From an uncultured delta proteobacterium (GTDB taxonomy: Bacteria > Desulfobacterota > Desulfobulbia > Desulfobulbales > Desulfurivibrionaceae), in the NCBI GenBank assembly GCA_903869265.1, contig CAIPYE010000003.1, positions 22,976 through 86,975 on the forward strand: a DNA stretch of 64,000 nt. Reading direction: 5' to 3'. Numbering within the stretch: the stretch's first letter is position 1; every line of letters begins with the position of its first letter. The translations under genes were made by a program, and so were the position numbers. Positions 1-11,238 of this stretch are shown piece by piece. The notes below the pieces were generated by a model. It was not told the origin of the DNA, did not search any database, and was given only the letters and a program-made list of their open reading frames with translations.

Positions 1-9
1 TTCCGCCAT
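1..9 (-). CDS. Start codon and first codons of a gene continuing off the left edge (downstream of the first MCP on the minus strand); product unknown
   Basis: Minus-strand ATG at 9 preceded by AGGAAAGG-like Shine-Dalgarno; only 3 codons are in the window. Confidence 0.4.
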
Positions 10-51
10 GGTTCACCTTTCCTGTTCAGCTATATCTTGGCAACATCCCGA

Positions 52-1737
52 TTAATAACGTTCAAAATCATTCTGGTCATTCAGGGCAATTTGAGCACCG
101 CTTTCCTTGGCCGGAGGGGACTTTATCCCTTGGCCGCCTGCTCTCTTTCCCGGAGGCAGAGCAAGAGATCTACCCCCGGTCTTGCGGTAACCAGTATCCA
201 TCCCGCTTGTCGTGTGTCTTTTTCCTCCTGCATCATCGACCTTGAAAAACCCGATGGCCTCCTGGAGATGGGATGCCTGGGCGGATAACTCCTCACCGGT
301 GGAGGCCATTTCTTCGGCAGCCGCGCTGTTAGCCTGAATGACCTGGTCAAACTGCTCGATGGCCTTGGAATTCTCCTCAATCCCTCTGGCCTGCTCGTTG
401 CTTGCCGCATCAATCTCCTGGACCAATTCGGCGGTTTTCTGGATCTGGGGCAGAATATCGTTGATGAGCCTGCCTGCATTGGTTGCCGTGGCCACACTGG
501 CCGAAGCAACCCCCTTGATCTCCTGGGCCGATACCTGACTGCGTTCGGCGAGCTTGCGCACCTCGGAGGCAACCACGGCAAATCCCTTGCCGTGCTCTCC
601 GGCCCTGGCCGCCTCGATGGCCGCGTTCAAAGCCAGCAAATTGGTCTGCCGGGCGATCTCCTCGATCAGCTCAATCTTTTCGGCAATGTGCTGCATGGCG
701 GTAACGGTTTCCGCCACCGCCTTGCCACCAGCCTCGGCATCAACCGCAGTCTTGCTGGCAATGGTTGAGGTTTGCCGGGCATTATCGGCGGTCTGGGCCA
801 CAGTACTGGCCAGCTCTTCCATGGCAGAAGAGATCTCCTCCACCGAGGCGGCCTGTTCGCTGGCGCCTTGGGAAACCTCCTGAGAACTGCCGCTCAACTG
901 ATGACTGCCTGCGGCCACTTGGTCGGCAGCGCTGCGCACATCCTGGATAATTTCCCGGAGCTTCCCCACCATATGCCCGAGTGCCTCCATCAGTTGGCCG
1001 GTCTCATCCTTGCCGGACACCTTGATGGCACATCCCAAATCTCCGACAGACAGGGCTTTGGCCACCTCAACCCCATGGAGAATGGGGGTGGTGATAGCCT
1101 TGGCGATGAAGAGTCCCAGAAAAACAGCGAGCACCACGCCGACAACGACAAAACCGATCATCAGACGCCGGGCTGCACTGGCGGTTACAGAATTATCATC
1201 AGAGGTCTGTTTCGCTTGCTCTTGCCTTCGATCCATAAGCTTATCAATGGCATCACTTGCTTCCCTGGCAACCTTCTTCATCTCTCCCTTGCTCAAGGCC
1301 TGCGCTTCCGCCTGTTTGCCGGATTGAACCAAGGTCACAACCTGCTCGAAATACTTTTCGTACTTCCCCTTTGCCTCTTTAAACGCTTGAAACATCCTGC
1401 GCCCTTCGTCAGTGGCAATGGATTTCTCATACTTATCCGTCACCGTATCAACCTTTTGGCGCATTTCTTTTGTCCTGTCGAGCGCAGTCTGACGATCTTG
1501 TGCAGTATCCGCCTCGACATATTCACTAGCATTCAGCCTCTCCCGCTGAAAAATAATCCCCATATCGCCCAAATCCCCCAGAGATACGGTCATTTTCTCA
1601 TACAGCATGGTGTCGGCCTCATCAATCTTGGAAATCCCTCGGTATCCGATAAAACCGATGACCGCAGCGATGAGCGCGACAAGAATGAAACTTGCAGTAA
1701 GCTTGGTGCCGATTTTCATATCATTAAACCATTGCAT
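52..1737 (-). CDS. Methyl-accepting chemotaxis protein (N-terminal TM, 4-helix-bundle-like periplasmic region, HAMP, MCP signalling domain, C-terminal DFERY)
   Basis: Hairpin tip [43 protein letters not shown]; start chosen at [13 protein letters not shown] after a GGGGGG stretch. Confidence 0.95.
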   Translation of the reverse strand: MQWFNDMKIGTKLTASFILVALIAAVIGFIGYRGISKIDEADTMLYEKMTVSLGDLGDMGIIFQRERLNASEYVEADTAQDRQTALDRTKEMRQKVDTVTDKYEKSIATDEGRRMFQAFKEAKGKYEKYFEQVVTLVQSGKQAEAQALSKGEMKKVAREASDAIDKLMDRRQEQAKQTSDDNSVTASAARRLMIGFVVVGVVLAVFLGLFIAKAITTPILHGVEVAKALSVGDLGCAIKVSGKDETGQLMEALGHMVGKLREIIQDVRSAADQVAAGSHQLSGSSQEVSQGASEQAASVEEISSAMEELASTVAQTADNARQTSTIASKTAVDAEAGGKAVAETVTAMQHIAEKIELIEEIARQTNLLALNAAIEAARAGEHGKGFAVVASEVRKLAERSQVSAQEIKGVASASVATATNAGRLINDILPQIQKTAELVQEIDAASNEQARGIEENSKAIEQFDQVIQANSAAAEEMASTGEELSAQASHLQEAIGFFKVDDAGGKRHTTSGMDTGYRKTGGRSLALPPGKRAGGQGIKSPPAKESGAQIALNDQNDFERY

Positions 1738-1778
1738 ACCATACCCCCCTATTTGCAATAACAAAGAACCATTATTAT

Positions 1779-2196
1779 TCAATACCGCTCAAAATCCTCT
1801 TCTTTCCCCGAGGCAATGGCAAGCTTCACTCCACTATCCGAAGGTGCAGCCCCTTTTTTCGCCAGCCGCGCTGTTGGCCTGAATGACCTGGTCAAACTGT
1901 TCAATGACCCTCGAGTTCTCCTCGATCCCTCTGGCCTGCTCGTTGGATGCCACGTCGATCTCATGGACCAGTTCGGCTGTTTTCTGGATCTGCGGCACGA
2001 TCTCGTTGATGAGCTTGCCAGCATTGGTGGCGGTTTGCGCGCTGGACGAAACCACGCCCTTGATTTCCTGGGCCGAAGAAAGAGCCCGCTGCTCCAAACC
2101 CATGCAGAGGAGAAAAATCAAGCCGATCGGAGCAAATCCGAAGCCCAGCTTCCGGGCCATGCCCTGATTATTGAACCATGCGGTGAATCCCATCAT
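1779..2196 (-). pseudogene. Decayed MCP remnant: N-terminal TM segment joined to a C-terminal signalling fragment, with a further deletion/frameshift before the DFERY tail
   Basis: ORF 1834..2196 encodes [10 protein letters not shown]...[32 protein letters not shown] then shifts; the tail [17 protein letters not shown] is in the overlapping ORF 1779..2024. Confidence 0.85.
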
Positions 2197-2300
2197 ATCT
2201 CCTCCTTAATTGGCATGCGGTACAGGGGGAAACTGTTCACTGCGCTCAACAAGTACGTTTGCTATTAAAGACCTCTCTTTCTTAAATCCATCATGGCCGA

Positions 2301-4088
2301 CTAATAGCGCTGAAACTCGCCATCCTCCCCTCCCTGCAAGGCAAGACGAATCCCTTCCCCCTTTCGCCGCTCTGCAACCTCAGCCTTGTTCAACGGCAGA
2401 CGCCGCGCGGAGAGCTTGCCGGAAGAGCCAGCGGTGAGCGCAGCCCCGGTGCGCTCGTTATCTTCGGCGCCGGTCTTAAAAAAACTCATGATCTCCAGCA
2501 AATTACTGGCCTGAGCGGTCAGCTCTTCGCTGGTCGCGGACATCTGCTCCGCCACCGAGCTGTTGGACTGCACCACCTGGTCAAACTGCTCAATGGCCTT
2601 GGCGTTTTCGGCAATGCCCCTGGCCTGTTCCGTGCTGGACGCATCGATCTCCTGAACAAGGTCCGCGGTCTTCTTTATCTGGGGAATCATCGCCTCGATA
2701 AGCGCGCCGGCGCTGGCAGCGGTTTCAACGCTGGCCACCGCCACCTCGCGGATTTCCTGGGCCGAACCCTTGCTGCGCTCGGCAAGCTTGCGGACCTCGG
2801 AAGCCACCACGGCAAAACCCTTGCCATGCTCCCCAGCCCTGGCCGCCTCGATGGCCGCATTCAAGGCCAGCATGTTGGTTTGACGGGCGATCTCCTCGAT
2901 AACCTCGATCTTCTCGGCGATATGCTTCATGGCCTGCACGGTTTCCTGCATGGCCCTGCCGCCTTCCTCGGCGTCGGCGGCAGCCTTGATGGCGATATGG
3001 GTGGTCTGCCGGGCGCTGTCCGCGCTCTGGGCCACAGTGCTGGTGAGCTCCTCCATGGCGCTGGAAATCTCCTCGATGACTGCGGCCTGCTGGCTGGCGC
3101 CCTGGGAAACCTCCTGGGAACTGCTGCTCAACTGTTGACTTCCGCTGGCAACCTGATCCGCCGCTTCGCGAACATCGCGGATGATGCTTTTGATCTTCTC
3201 CACCATGGCGGAAAGGGAAATCCCGAAACTATCCCGGTCGGAAAGCAACCGCACGCTGACATCCAAATCCCCGCCCGCAATCTTCTTGGCCATCTCAGCC
3301 GTGGCCCGAAGATTTTCGACCATGCTGCGCATGGCCTCACACATATGCCCGATTTCATCCCCGCTGGCACTGGCGATTTCCACCTCCAAATCACCCTGGG
3401 CTACGAGCCGCATATTGGCCACAGCCCCAGTCAGGGGTTTGACCATATGGCGAATAGTGACATAAACAATGCCACCAATAAGGAGAACCACCACAGCGGC
3501 AAACCCGGCGATGCTCAGGACAATCCGCAGCAGGGCATCCTGTTGCTTCTGTTGGGCCGCAGCGATCACCGCATTGCCTTGGGCCAGTGTTTTCTCGATA
3601 TTCTTTTCCACCGCGGCAAACTTCAAGCCGATAACCACGGAACCGACCTTCTGATCTCCGGCCATAATCTCTTTGTTCACGATATTCTGAGCAGGAAAGG
3701 CCTCGGGCTTGACACTTGCGGTGGTGACAGCCTTGCCGTCCTTGTCAAAAAACACGACAAAGGCGACATCCGGATCACTGGCCGCGCTCTGGACGATCTT
3801 CTCCAAAAAAGCATACTCATAGTTGAGGAGAAGATCCTGACCAACCTTGGCCAGCATCTCGGCAAAGGATTTCCCCTTCAGGACAAGATCCTGCCGCAGC
3901 AGGTTCTCTTCGTTTTTCTGCTGCTCCTTCATGGTGTTGACAAAGGCATCACCCTGTTCGATCAATGCGCTGCGCACCGCGGAATTGACCGCCACCGTCA
4001 TGCCGAGCATGAGCAGCAGCACCGCAGCCACAATGGCCAGATTCAATTTTGCCGCGATCCCCATGTTCCTAAATTTTTCCTTCAGCAT
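2301..4088 (-). CDS. Methyl-accepting chemotaxis protein (single-cache-like sensor, HAMP, MCP signalling domain, C-terminal EFQRY)
   Basis: 595 aa; [42 protein letters not shown]; two TM segments; HAMP-like region. Confidence 0.95.
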   Translation of the reverse strand: MLKEKFRNMGIAAKLNLAIVAAVLLLMLGMTVAVNSAVRSALIEQGDAFVNTMKEQQKNEENLLRQDLVLKGKSFAEMLAKVGQDLLLNYEYAFLEKIVQSAASDPDVAFVVFFDKDGKAVTTASVKPEAFPAQNIVNKEIMAGDQKVGSVVIGLKFAAVEKNIEKTLAQGNAVIAAAQQKQQDALLRIVLSIAGFAAVVVLLIGGIVYVTIRHMVKPLTGAVANMRLVAQGDLEVEIASASGDEIGHMCEAMRSMVENLRATAEMAKKIAGGDLDVSVRLLSDRDSFGISLSAMVEKIKSIIRDVREAADQVASGSQQLSSSSQEVSQGASQQAAVIEEISSAMEELTSTVAQSADSARQTTHIAIKAAADAEEGGRAMQETVQAMKHIAEKIEVIEEIARQTNMLALNAAIEAARAGEHGKGFAVVASEVRKLAERSKGSAQEIREVAVASVETAASAGALIEAMIPQIKKTADLVQEIDASSTEQARGIAENAKAIEQFDQVVQSNSSVAEQMSATSEELTAQASNLLEIMSFFKTGAEDNERTGAALTAGSSGKLSARRLPLNKAEVAERRKGEGIRLALQGGEDGEFQRY

Positions 4089-4150
4089 CGTTCACTCCAT
4101 GTCCGTTCGGCATCAACCGATTAAGCCCGTACAACTACCCACGTAAAATA

Positions 4151-4180
4151 ATTATACGCATGCAAAATAAATCACGTCAA
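4151..4180 (-). promoter_or_regulatory. Sigma-70-like promoter TTGACG-N18-TATAAT for the 2301..4088 MCP
   Basis: Minus-strand TTGACG (4175-4180), 18-nt spacer, TATAAT (4151-4156); same layout upstream of the next MCP. Confidence 0.6.
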
Positions 4181-4239
4181 AGAATATAAATCAAAAACGG
4201 TCGTTTGCCTTAAATCAAGAAAACCCGGACACACTACGA

Positions 4240-4266
4240 AAAATGCCCTCGGCATGAGGGCATTTT
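4240..4266 (-). terminator. Rho-independent terminator-like hairpin downstream of the 864-aa MCP
   Basis: AAAATGCCCTC-ggcat-GAGGGCATTTT perfect 11-bp stem flanked by A/T tracts. Confidence 0.75.
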
Positions 4267-4293
4267 TCTGGGCCAATGAAGCAAAAACAACAA

Positions 4294-6852
4294 TCAATAC
4301 CGTTCAAAATCATCTTCATCGGTGCCTGACAGAGACAATTTCACCCCTTTGCCCTTGCCTGCTGATTTTTTTTTCTCTGCAGGCTTGGGCAAGGCAGGTG
4401 CGGACAAAGCACGCCCCTGGGACCGGGACCTGGCTTCCGTTTCCACCTTGAAAAATGCGATGGTTTCCTGCAGCTGTGTTGCCAGGGCAGTGAGTTCCTC
4501 GCTGGTGGCAGCCATTTCCTCGGCAGCCGCACTGTTGGATTGAATTACATGCTCAAACTGCTGAACAGCCTTGGCATTCTCGTCGATACCACGGGCTTGC
4601 TCATTGCTGGCCGCATCGATTTCATGAATCAACTCCGCGGTTTTCTGAATCTGCGGCACGATCTCATTAATCAGCTTACCCGCATTGGAAGCGGTTTCCA
4701 CACTTGCTCCGGCAACTCCCTTGATCTCCTGGGCCGACATCTGACTGCGCTCCGCAAGTTTACGCACTTCAGCAGCCACCACGGCAAAACCCTTGCCGTG
4801 CTCCCCTGCCCGGGCCGCTTCAATGGCGGCATTCAACGCCAGCAGGTTGGTCTGACGGGCTATTTCCTCGATGAGTTCAATCTTTTTGGCGATAAGCTGC
4901 ATGGCTGCCACAGTTTCGCCAACCGCCTTCCCGCCGTCAACTGCTTCATTGGCGGCCTTGGTGGAAATGGTCGCGGTCTGCCGGGCATGATCGGCGGTTT
5001 GGGCAACAGTGCTGGCCAATTCCTCCATGGCCGAGGAAATCTCCTCCACCGCAGAAGCCTGTTCGTTAGCCCCCTGAGAGACCTGCTGGGAACTGCTGTT
5101 CAACTCTTGACTGCCGCTGGCAACGTTATCGGCAGCGGCGCTAACATCAGTGATAATTTCCTTAAGTTTCTCCACCATATCCTGCAGGGCCTGAATCAGG
5201 TCATCCTGCTCACCCCGCTTGTTCAACTTGACCAACAAGTTGCCCCCGGCTATTTCGCGGGCTGCGGCGGTGATTCCCTGCAATGCACTGATCAACGTTG
5301 CTACAGCCGAGCCAATCCCGTCAAACACTTGTTTTACCGGCTCGGTGTCGGCATCCGCTTGCTCGGTGGCAACGGCCAGAGCCAATTCTCCCTGCGCTAA
5401 TCTGGTCAACAGTTCCACCAATTTTTGCGTCTCGACTTCCTGATATTTAGCCACCTTGGTTGCTACCTTGGCCGCCTGCTTTATATCAGTCTGATCAGTA
5501 ACCCATTCAGAAACGCCGATCACCTTCCCCTGCTCGTCACGGAGCAAGCTCGCATTATAGGAAATATCCAACTCAAGACCATGGGATGGATGGGCGTCTG
5601 TTTCGCTGCTGGCATCTTGGCCGGTTCTAATTGCCTGGGCACAAGCGCATCGGTCAGTCTTACAATCCGAAGTTTTGAAATGGTCATAGCAAAAGCTGCC
5701 GATAAGTTGACCAGGGGTCTTGCCACCAATTTTGGCCCCGATCTCATTTATGTATTGGATAGAAAAATCGGTATCAATAATCATGGCCGGGGAAGGCATG
5801 GTATCCATTATCCTGACCAAGCGGGAAATGGCGCTGTTAATCCCTTCAATGATTTTACGAAAATCGCCCTGCTGCTTGCTCGCATCAGCTCGCACGGAAA
5901 GTTTGCCTTCCATCGCTGCCTGAGAAAGCAGAGCAACCTCCGAAATCATGGCCTTGATCGCCGCCACCATGGCGGAGAGAGAAATCCCGAAACTGTCTCT
6001 GTCAGAAAGCAGCCGCACACTGACATCAAAATCCCCGGCGGCAATTTTTTTCGCCACCTCAGCCGTTTCCCTGAGATTTGCGACCATGGTGCGCATGGCT
6101 TCAAGCATCTGCCCAATCTCATCCCCGCTCTTGCTAACAATCTCAACGTCCAGATCACCCTGGGCCACCAAGCGCACTTTGGGCACTGCTTCAGTCAAAG
6201 GCTTGACAATAATACGGATGGTGTAATAGACAATGGTCCCGATGAGCAGCACCACCAACGCAGCAAACCCAACGATGCTCAGGACAATTTGCAGCAAAGC
6301 ATCCTTTTGCCTCTGCTGCGCCGCAGCGATTGCCTCGTTCCCGTGGGCAAGGGCTTCCGCAATGTTTTTCTCAACGGCAGCGAAATTTAAGCCGAGAACC
6401 ACAACTCCAACTTTCTGCTCCCCGGCCAGAATCTCCTTTTTCACAATATTCTTAGCAGGAAAGTCCTCGATCATTACACTTGAGGTGGTGAGCGGTTTCC
6501 CGTCCTTGTCCTGGAACAGGACAAAGACGACATCAGGGTCATTGGCCGCACTCTGAACGATCTTCTCCAAAAATTCGTACTCATAGTTGAGAATAAGACT
6601 CTGGCCAACCCTGGCCAGCATATCGGCAAAGGATTTTCCCTTCAGGAGAAGATCCTGCCGCAGCAATTCCCCTTCTTTTTGCTGCTGTTTTTTCATGGTC
6701 TCGAACAGGGTATCTCCCTGTGCGGTAAGAGCATTGCGTACCGCGGAATTGATCGCCACCGTCATGCCGAGCATGAGCAACAGAACCACTGCCACAATGG
6801 CCAGATTCAATTTTGCCGCAATCCCCATGTTCCTAAATCTTTCTTTCAGCAT
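4294..6852 (-). CDS. Methyl-accepting chemotaxis protein with a cysteine-containing PAS domain
   Basis: LBD paralogous to 2301..4088; PAS with [20 protein letters not shown] signalling domain; C-term DDFERY; start [10 protein letters not shown] after AAGGAGGGGG. Confidence 0.95.
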   Translation of the reverse strand: MLKERFRNMGIAAKLNLAIVAVVLLLMLGMTVAINSAVRNALTAQGDTLFETMKKQQQKEGELLRQDLLLKGKSFADMLARVGQSLILNYEYEFLEKIVQSAANDPDVVFVLFQDKDGKPLTTSSVMIEDFPAKNIVKKEILAGEQKVGVVVLGLNFAAVEKNIAEALAHGNEAIAAAQQRQKDALLQIVLSIVGFAALVVLLIGTIVYYTIRIIVKPLTEAVPKVRLVAQGDLDVEIVSKSGDEIGQMLEAMRTMVANLRETAEVAKKIAAGDFDVSVRLLSDRDSFGISLSAMVAAIKAMISEVALLSQAAMEGKLSVRADASKQQGDFRKIIEGINSAISRLVRIMDTMPSPAMIIDTDFSIQYINEIGAKIGGKTPGQLIGSFCYDHFKTSDCKTDRCACAQAIRTGQDASSETDAHPSHGLELDISYNASLLRDEQGKVIGVSEWVTDQTDIKQAAKVATKVAKYQEVETQKLVELLTRLAQGELALAVATEQADADTEPVKQVFDGIGSAVATLISALQGITAAAREIAGGNLLVKLNKRGEQDDLIQALQDMVEKLKEIITDVSAAADNVASGSQELNSSSQQVSQGANEQASAVEEISSAMEELASTVAQTADHARQTATISTKAANEAVDGGKAVGETVAAMQLIAKKIELIEEIARQTNLLALNAAIEAARAGEHGKGFAVVAAEVRKLAERSQMSAQEIKGVAGASVETASNAGKLINEIVPQIQKTAELIHEIDAASNEQARGIDENAKAVQQFEHVIQSNSAAAEEMAATSEELTALATQLQETIAFFKVETEARSRSQGRALSAPALPKPAEKKKSAGKGKGVKLSLSGTDEDDFERY

Positions 6853-6914
6853 TTCCCCCTCCTTATCAAGCGAGCATGGGCAAAACACGCCCCCTAAAAT
6901 TACCCATATGATTA

Positions 6915-6944
6915 GTTATACGCAGGAAGAATCCGCCTCGTCAA
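6915..6944 (-). promoter_or_regulatory. Sigma-70-like promoter TTGACG-N18-TATAAC for the 864-aa MCP
   Basis: Minus-strand TTGACG (6939-6944), 18-nt spacer, TATAAC (6915-6920). Confidence 0.6.
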
Positions 6945-7001
6945 AGACTAAAAAAAAAAGAAACAACTAACCCATTGGAATCAAGGAAAATACTGAGGCA
7001 C

Positions 7002-7037
7002 TAAAAGAAATGCCCCCTTTCGGGGGCATTTCTTTTA
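7002..7037 (-). terminator. Rho-independent terminator-like hairpin downstream of the 1052-aa MCP ORF
   Basis: TAAAAGAAATGCCCCC-tttc-GGGGGCATTTCTTTTA, 16-bp perfect stem. Confidence 0.8.
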
Positions 7038-7065
7038 GTCGATGGGGGACAAAAACCGATAACAA

Positions 7066-10000
7066 TCAATACCGCTCGAAATCACCATCCCCGGCGCCTG
7101 GCAGGGAGAGCTTCACCCCTTTGCCCTTGCCGCCGGATGTTTTTTTCGCTGCAGGCTTGGACATGCCGGGCACAGGCAGAGCACGGCCCTGAGGCCGGAA
7201 CTTGGCTTCCGTCTCCACCTTGAAAAATGCGATGGTTTCCTGGAGATGTGCCGCCTGGGCGGTCAACTCCTCGCTGGTGGACGCCATTTCTTCGGCCGCG
7301 GCGCTGTTGGCCTGAATTACCTGGTCGAACTGCTGGATCGCCCTGGCATTTTCATCGATGCCCCTGGCCTGCTCGTTGCTGGCCGCATCGATCTCATGGA
7401 CCAGCTCGGCGGTTTTCTGGATTTGCGGCACGATATCGTTGATGAGCTTGCCCGCGTTGGATGCGGTTTCCACACTGGCTCCGGCAACGCCTTTAATCTC
7501 CTGGGCTGACACCTGGCTCCGCTCGGCCAATTTGCGCACCTCAGCCGCCACCACGGCAAAGCCCTTGCCATGTTCTCCGGCCCTGGCCGCCTCAATGGCG
7601 GCATTCAACGCCAGCAGGTTGGTCTGGCGGGCTATTTCCTCGATGAGTTCAATCTTTTTGGCGATAAGCTGCATGGCTGCCACGGTTTCCCCAACCGCCT
7701 TGCCGCCATCCACCGCATCGGCCGCGGCCTTGGTGGAAATGGCCGCAGTCTGCCGGGCGTGGTCGGCGGTCTGGGCCACGGTACTGGCCAGCTCCTCCAT
7801 GGAGGAGGAAATTTCCTCCACTGCGGCGGCCTGTTCGCTGGCACCCTGGGAGACCTGCTGGGAGCTGCTGCTCAATTCCTGGCTGCCGCTGGCAACCTGA
7901 TCGGAAGCGCCGCGCACATCGGTGATGATCTCCTTGAGCTTCTCCACCATGTCTTGCAAGGCCTGAATCAAATCATCCTGTTCACTGCGCTTCGTCATCT
8001 TGACCAGCAGATTGCCGCCGGCAATATCCCGGGCCGTTTCGGTAATCTCGTTCAAAGCGCCGATGAGAGTGTTCAACGCCGAACCGATACCGTCGAATAT
8101 CTGCTTCACCGAATCGGTATCCGTGTCTGCGGGACCGGTTTCAATGGCACAGGAGATATCGCCCTCGGCGATCTTTTCAAGACACTCCACCAGTTTCTGC
8201 GTTTCAACGGATTGATAGCTGGCGATCTTTTCCGCAACCCTGGCTGCCTGCTTGATCGCCGTTTGATCGCTTACCACCTCAAAGGCGCCGATGATCTTAC
8301 CCTCCTCGTCGCGAAGCGGGGTGGCGCTGTAGGTGATATCCAGGTCCAGCCCCCCCGGGTGGGCATCGGTTTCGCTGTTGGCATTTTGGCCGCTCCGCAT
8401 GGCCTGACCGCAGGCACAACGCTCAGTCTTGCAATCCGAGGTGCTGAAATGATCGTAACATCTGGTGCCGACGAGCTGGGCCGCAGTCTTGCCGCCGACC
8501 TTGGCCCCCAGTTCGTTCATGTACTGCACGTTGAAATCATTGTCGATGATCATGGCCGGGGTGGGCATGGTGTCCAGCAAGCCCACCAACCGGGCCATGG
8601 TATTGTTGATCCCTTCGACGATCCTTTTGAATTCCCCCTGATGCTTGGAGGCATCGGCCCGGGTATTGAGCTTCCCTTCCACCGCAGCCTTGGAGAGCAT
8701 CCCCACATCGGTGGCCACGGCCCCGACCACCGCAGTGCAGGCATTGAAAGCATCGGCGATGGACTGGAAGGTTTTACGGACTTCGGCGGTATCGGCATCA
8801 CTTGGAGCAGGTGTTATCGAGCAGGAAGTATCGCCCTTGGAAAGCTTGTTCATGCAGGAAACGACCTTCTCGGTTTCGACGTTCTGATACTCGGCAACCT
8901 TCTGAGACAGACGGGCAGCCTTCTTCACCGCAGTCTGGTCGCTCACCACCTCGAAGGCCCCGATAATCTTGCCTGCTTCATCGCGAAGCGGTATGCCGCT
9001 GTATGCGATATCCAAATCAAGCCCCGCCGGATGGGCATCGGTTTCACTGCTGGCGTTTTGTCCGCTTCGCATGGCCTGGCCACAGGCGCAGCGGTCAGTC
9101 TTGCAATCCGCAGTCTTGAAATGGTCGTAGCAATTGCTCCCGACGAGCTGGGCCGGGGTCTTGCCGCCAACCTTGGCGCCCAGCTCGTTCATATACTGGA
9201 TGGTATAATCATTGTCGATGATCATGGCCGGGGCAGGCATGGCGTCGAGCAACCCCACCAGCCGCGCCATGGTATTGTTGAGCCCTTCAATGATCTTTCT
9301 GTAATCGCCCCGGTGTTTCGTTGCATCGGCGCGGGTGCTGAGTTTTCCTGCCACCGCTGCCTGGGTAAGCATTTCAACCTCTGCCACCATACCCTTGATC
9401 GACTCCGCCATTTTGCCCATGGCGACTTGAAGCATTCCGGTCTCGTCGCTGGAGGTGGTGTCGAGTTGCACCTCGGTGTTGCCCTCGGCAATCCGGTGGG
9501 CAGCCTCCAGACAAGCTGCGATTGGCCGGGTGATGGAACGGGTAATGAACCAGGCAAGCGCCCCACCCAAGAGCAGAGCTACAATTCCCATGAGCAGGAT
9601 CAGCCACTTGGTGAAACCTGCCAGCTGATCGGCATCCCCGCCAACACGCTCCACCTCCTTGACCTGGTACTGTCCCATTTCCTTAAGCGCCTTGAAATAG
9701 GCGGTCTGCACATCCCTGAACTTCCCGAACAGTGCAACAGAGGCATCTTTCACCCTGCCCTGGTGGAGCATGTCCACCATAAGGCTGAGCTGCTCCTGAT
9801 ACGCCTTTCTGGTATCAATGAGGGTGGCAAGATACGCCTTACCCGTATCCGACTTCACTATCTCCTGCAAATGGACAAGATCCTTGGTGATCTTCTCCTG
9901 CGTTTCGTTAATGCGGGCATTTTCTTTTTTAATGGTCTCGGCATCCGGCTGAATGATCATGTTGCGCAACGACCGGGCGATGACATTGGCGTCTTCATTC

Positions 10001-10170
10001 ATGTCATTGAGCTGTTCCACTTTCTGGAACTTGTCATGCACCACCCCCATGATCAGCGCATCCAGCCTGTTGACATTGAAATAGCCCACCGAGGCCACCA
10101 GTGCCAGCAGAAGCAGCATACAGCCAAAAGCCGCATTCAATCTTTGTCCGATATTCATGTTCTTCAGCAT
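7066..10170 (-). CDS. Methyl-accepting chemotaxis protein with 4-helix-bundle sensor, HAMP and two tandem cysteine-containing PAS modules
   Basis: Two copies of [24 protein letters not shown]...[21 protein letters not shown] domain; C-term GDFERY; start [11 protein letters not shown]. Confidence 0.95.
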   Translation of the reverse strand: MLKNMNIGQRLNAAFGCMLLLLALVASVGYFNVNRLDALIMGVVHDKFQKVEQLNDMNEDANVIARSLRNMIIQPDAETIKKENARINETQEKITKDLVHLQEIVKSDTGKAYLATLIDTRKAYQEQLSLMVDMLHQGRVKDASVALFGKFRDVQTAYFKALKEMGQYQVKEVERVGGDADQLAGFTKWLILLMGIVALLLGGALAWFITRSITRPIAACLEAAHRIAEGNTEVQLDTTSSDETGMLQVAMGKMAESIKGMVAEVEMLTQAAVAGKLSTRADATKHRGDYRKIIEGLNNTMARLVGLLDAMPAPAMIIDNDYTIQYMNELGAKVGGKTPAQLVGSNCYDHFKTADCKTDRCACGQAMRSGQNASSETDAHPAGLDLDIAYSGIPLRDEAGKIIGAFEVVSDQTAVKKAARLSQKVAEYQNVETEKVVSCMNKLSKGDTSCSITPAPSDADTAEVRKTFQSIADAFNACTAVVGAVATDVGMLSKAAVEGKLNTRADASKHQGEFKRIVEGINNTMARLVGLLDTMPTPAMIIDNDFNVQYMNELGAKVGGKTAAQLVGTRCYDHFSTSDCKTERCACGQAMRSGQNANSETDAHPGGLDLDITYSATPLRDEEGKIIGAFEVVSDQTAIKQAARVAEKIASYQSVETQKLVECLEKIAEGDISCAIETGPADTDTDSVKQIFDGIGSALNTLIGALNEITETARDIAGGNLLVKMTKRSEQDDLIQALQDMVEKLKEIITDVRGASDQVASGSQELSSSSQQVSQGASEQAAAVEEISSSMEELASTVAQTADHARQTAAISTKAAADAVDGGKAVGETVAAMQLIAKKIELIEEIARQTNLLALNAAIEAARAGEHGKGFAVVAAEVRKLAERSQVSAQEIKGVAGASVETASNAGKLINDIVPQIQKTAELVHEIDAASNEQARGIDENARAIQQFDQVIQANSAAAEEMASTSEELTAQAAHLQETIAFFKVETEAKFRPQGRALPVPGMSKPAAKKTSGGKGKGVKLSLPGAGDGDFERY

Positions 10171-10401
10171 GGTCCACACCCCTTGTGGCAATAAATGATT
10201 TGTAAAAACCCCCGAGAGGGACAATCAAAACGACGACCCAAAAGACCTCGCCTGCCGGGCAGTGAATTTCAGCCGGCGAAACCGCATGACGAAACGATGC
10301 CCAGGTAGGTGCAAACACCTACATTTCCATGCTATGTAAAATTGACAGGGAATGTCAAACAGAAAAAATAAGGGGCACTATTGAACAGGGTACACTGAAT
10401 G

Positions 10402-11238
10402 CTAGGAATACCGGGCGGCAAGGGACAGGCAGCATTGGCCTTCTTCGCGGCGGCCATGCTTGAGACAACCGTTCCCGTAGAGCACGGCCTTGCGGACCAG
10501 CTCCTTGCGGGCAAGGCAAAACTGGACGGGAGTGAGAGAGGCGGAGGAAAGGAGCTTTTCTAGAGCCCGGATGCGGAAGCGGTCCATGCCGGTCTGAAAC
10601 CGGACGGAGACCTGATCCTCCCTGCCGCCGTGTTTGATAGTCAGCGGCGCATCCACCAGAAGAAATGGCTGCGCAACACTGGCCCGGAGCCAAAGTTCGT
10701 AATCCTCGCAGCAGGGAAAACTTTCGTCGAACAACCCGATCCGGTCGAACAACTCCCGCCGAACCATGACCGTGGACATGCCCACCACGCACAGCTCAAG
10801 ACTCCGGGCGAAGATATCGCCCCCCTCCTTGGCGTGTCGTTTTTTCTGGTTGAGATGCTGGCCGTTGCGAAACCAGATTTCCTGGGTGTGGGAGATGAGC
10901 TGGTGCGGCTGGGTCTCCATGGCTGCAACCTGGAGCGCCAGCTTGTTGCGGGTGAACTGGTCGTCTGAATCGAGAAAGGCGAGAAGGGGATGGCTGGCCG
11001 CCCTGATCCCGGCATTCCGGGCTGCGGCCGGGCCAAGGTTTTCCTGACGCAGGCTGACAAGCGCCTTGCCGTGAGAGGCGAGCAGCAGTTGGGTCTCGTC
11101 GGTGGAGCCGTCGTCCACCACAATGAGTTCGAAGTTGGCGTAGGTCTGGGCGAGGACAGAATCAATGGCCTGGGCCAGAAAACCGGCCCGGTTATGGGTG
11201 GGGATGATAACGGAAACTGGGGTGGCAGGAGAAGGCAT
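10402..11238 (-). CDS. Family 2 glycosyltransferase
   Basis: VSVIIPTHNRAGFLAQAIDSVLAQTYANFELIVVDDGSTDET ... AFLDSDDQF; TAATG coupling to the upstream birA stop. Confidence 0.9.
   Translation of the reverse strand: MPSPATPVSVIIPTHNRAGFLAQAIDSVLAQTYANFELIVVDDGSTDETQLLLASHGKALVSLRQENLGPAAARNAGIRAASHPLLAFLDSDDQFTRNKLALQVAAMETQPHQLISHTQEIWFRNGQHLNQKKRHAKEGGDIFARSLELCVVGMSTVMVRRELFDRIGLFDESFPCCEDYELWLRASVAQPFLLVDAPLTIKHGGREDQVSVRFQTGMDRFRIRALEKLLSSASLTPVQFCLARKELVRKAVLYGNGCLKHGRREEGQCCLSLAARYS

Noticed and set aside
772-1761. Long plus-strand ORF (329 aa) opposite the first MCP
   Set aside because: Antisense shadow of a high-GC MCP gene; low-complexity His/Gly/Leu translation with no domain
7570-10194. 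874-aa plus-strand ORF opposite the 1052-aa MCP
   Set aside because: Antisense shadow frame of a clearly coding MCP; repetitive composition mirrors the PAS duplication
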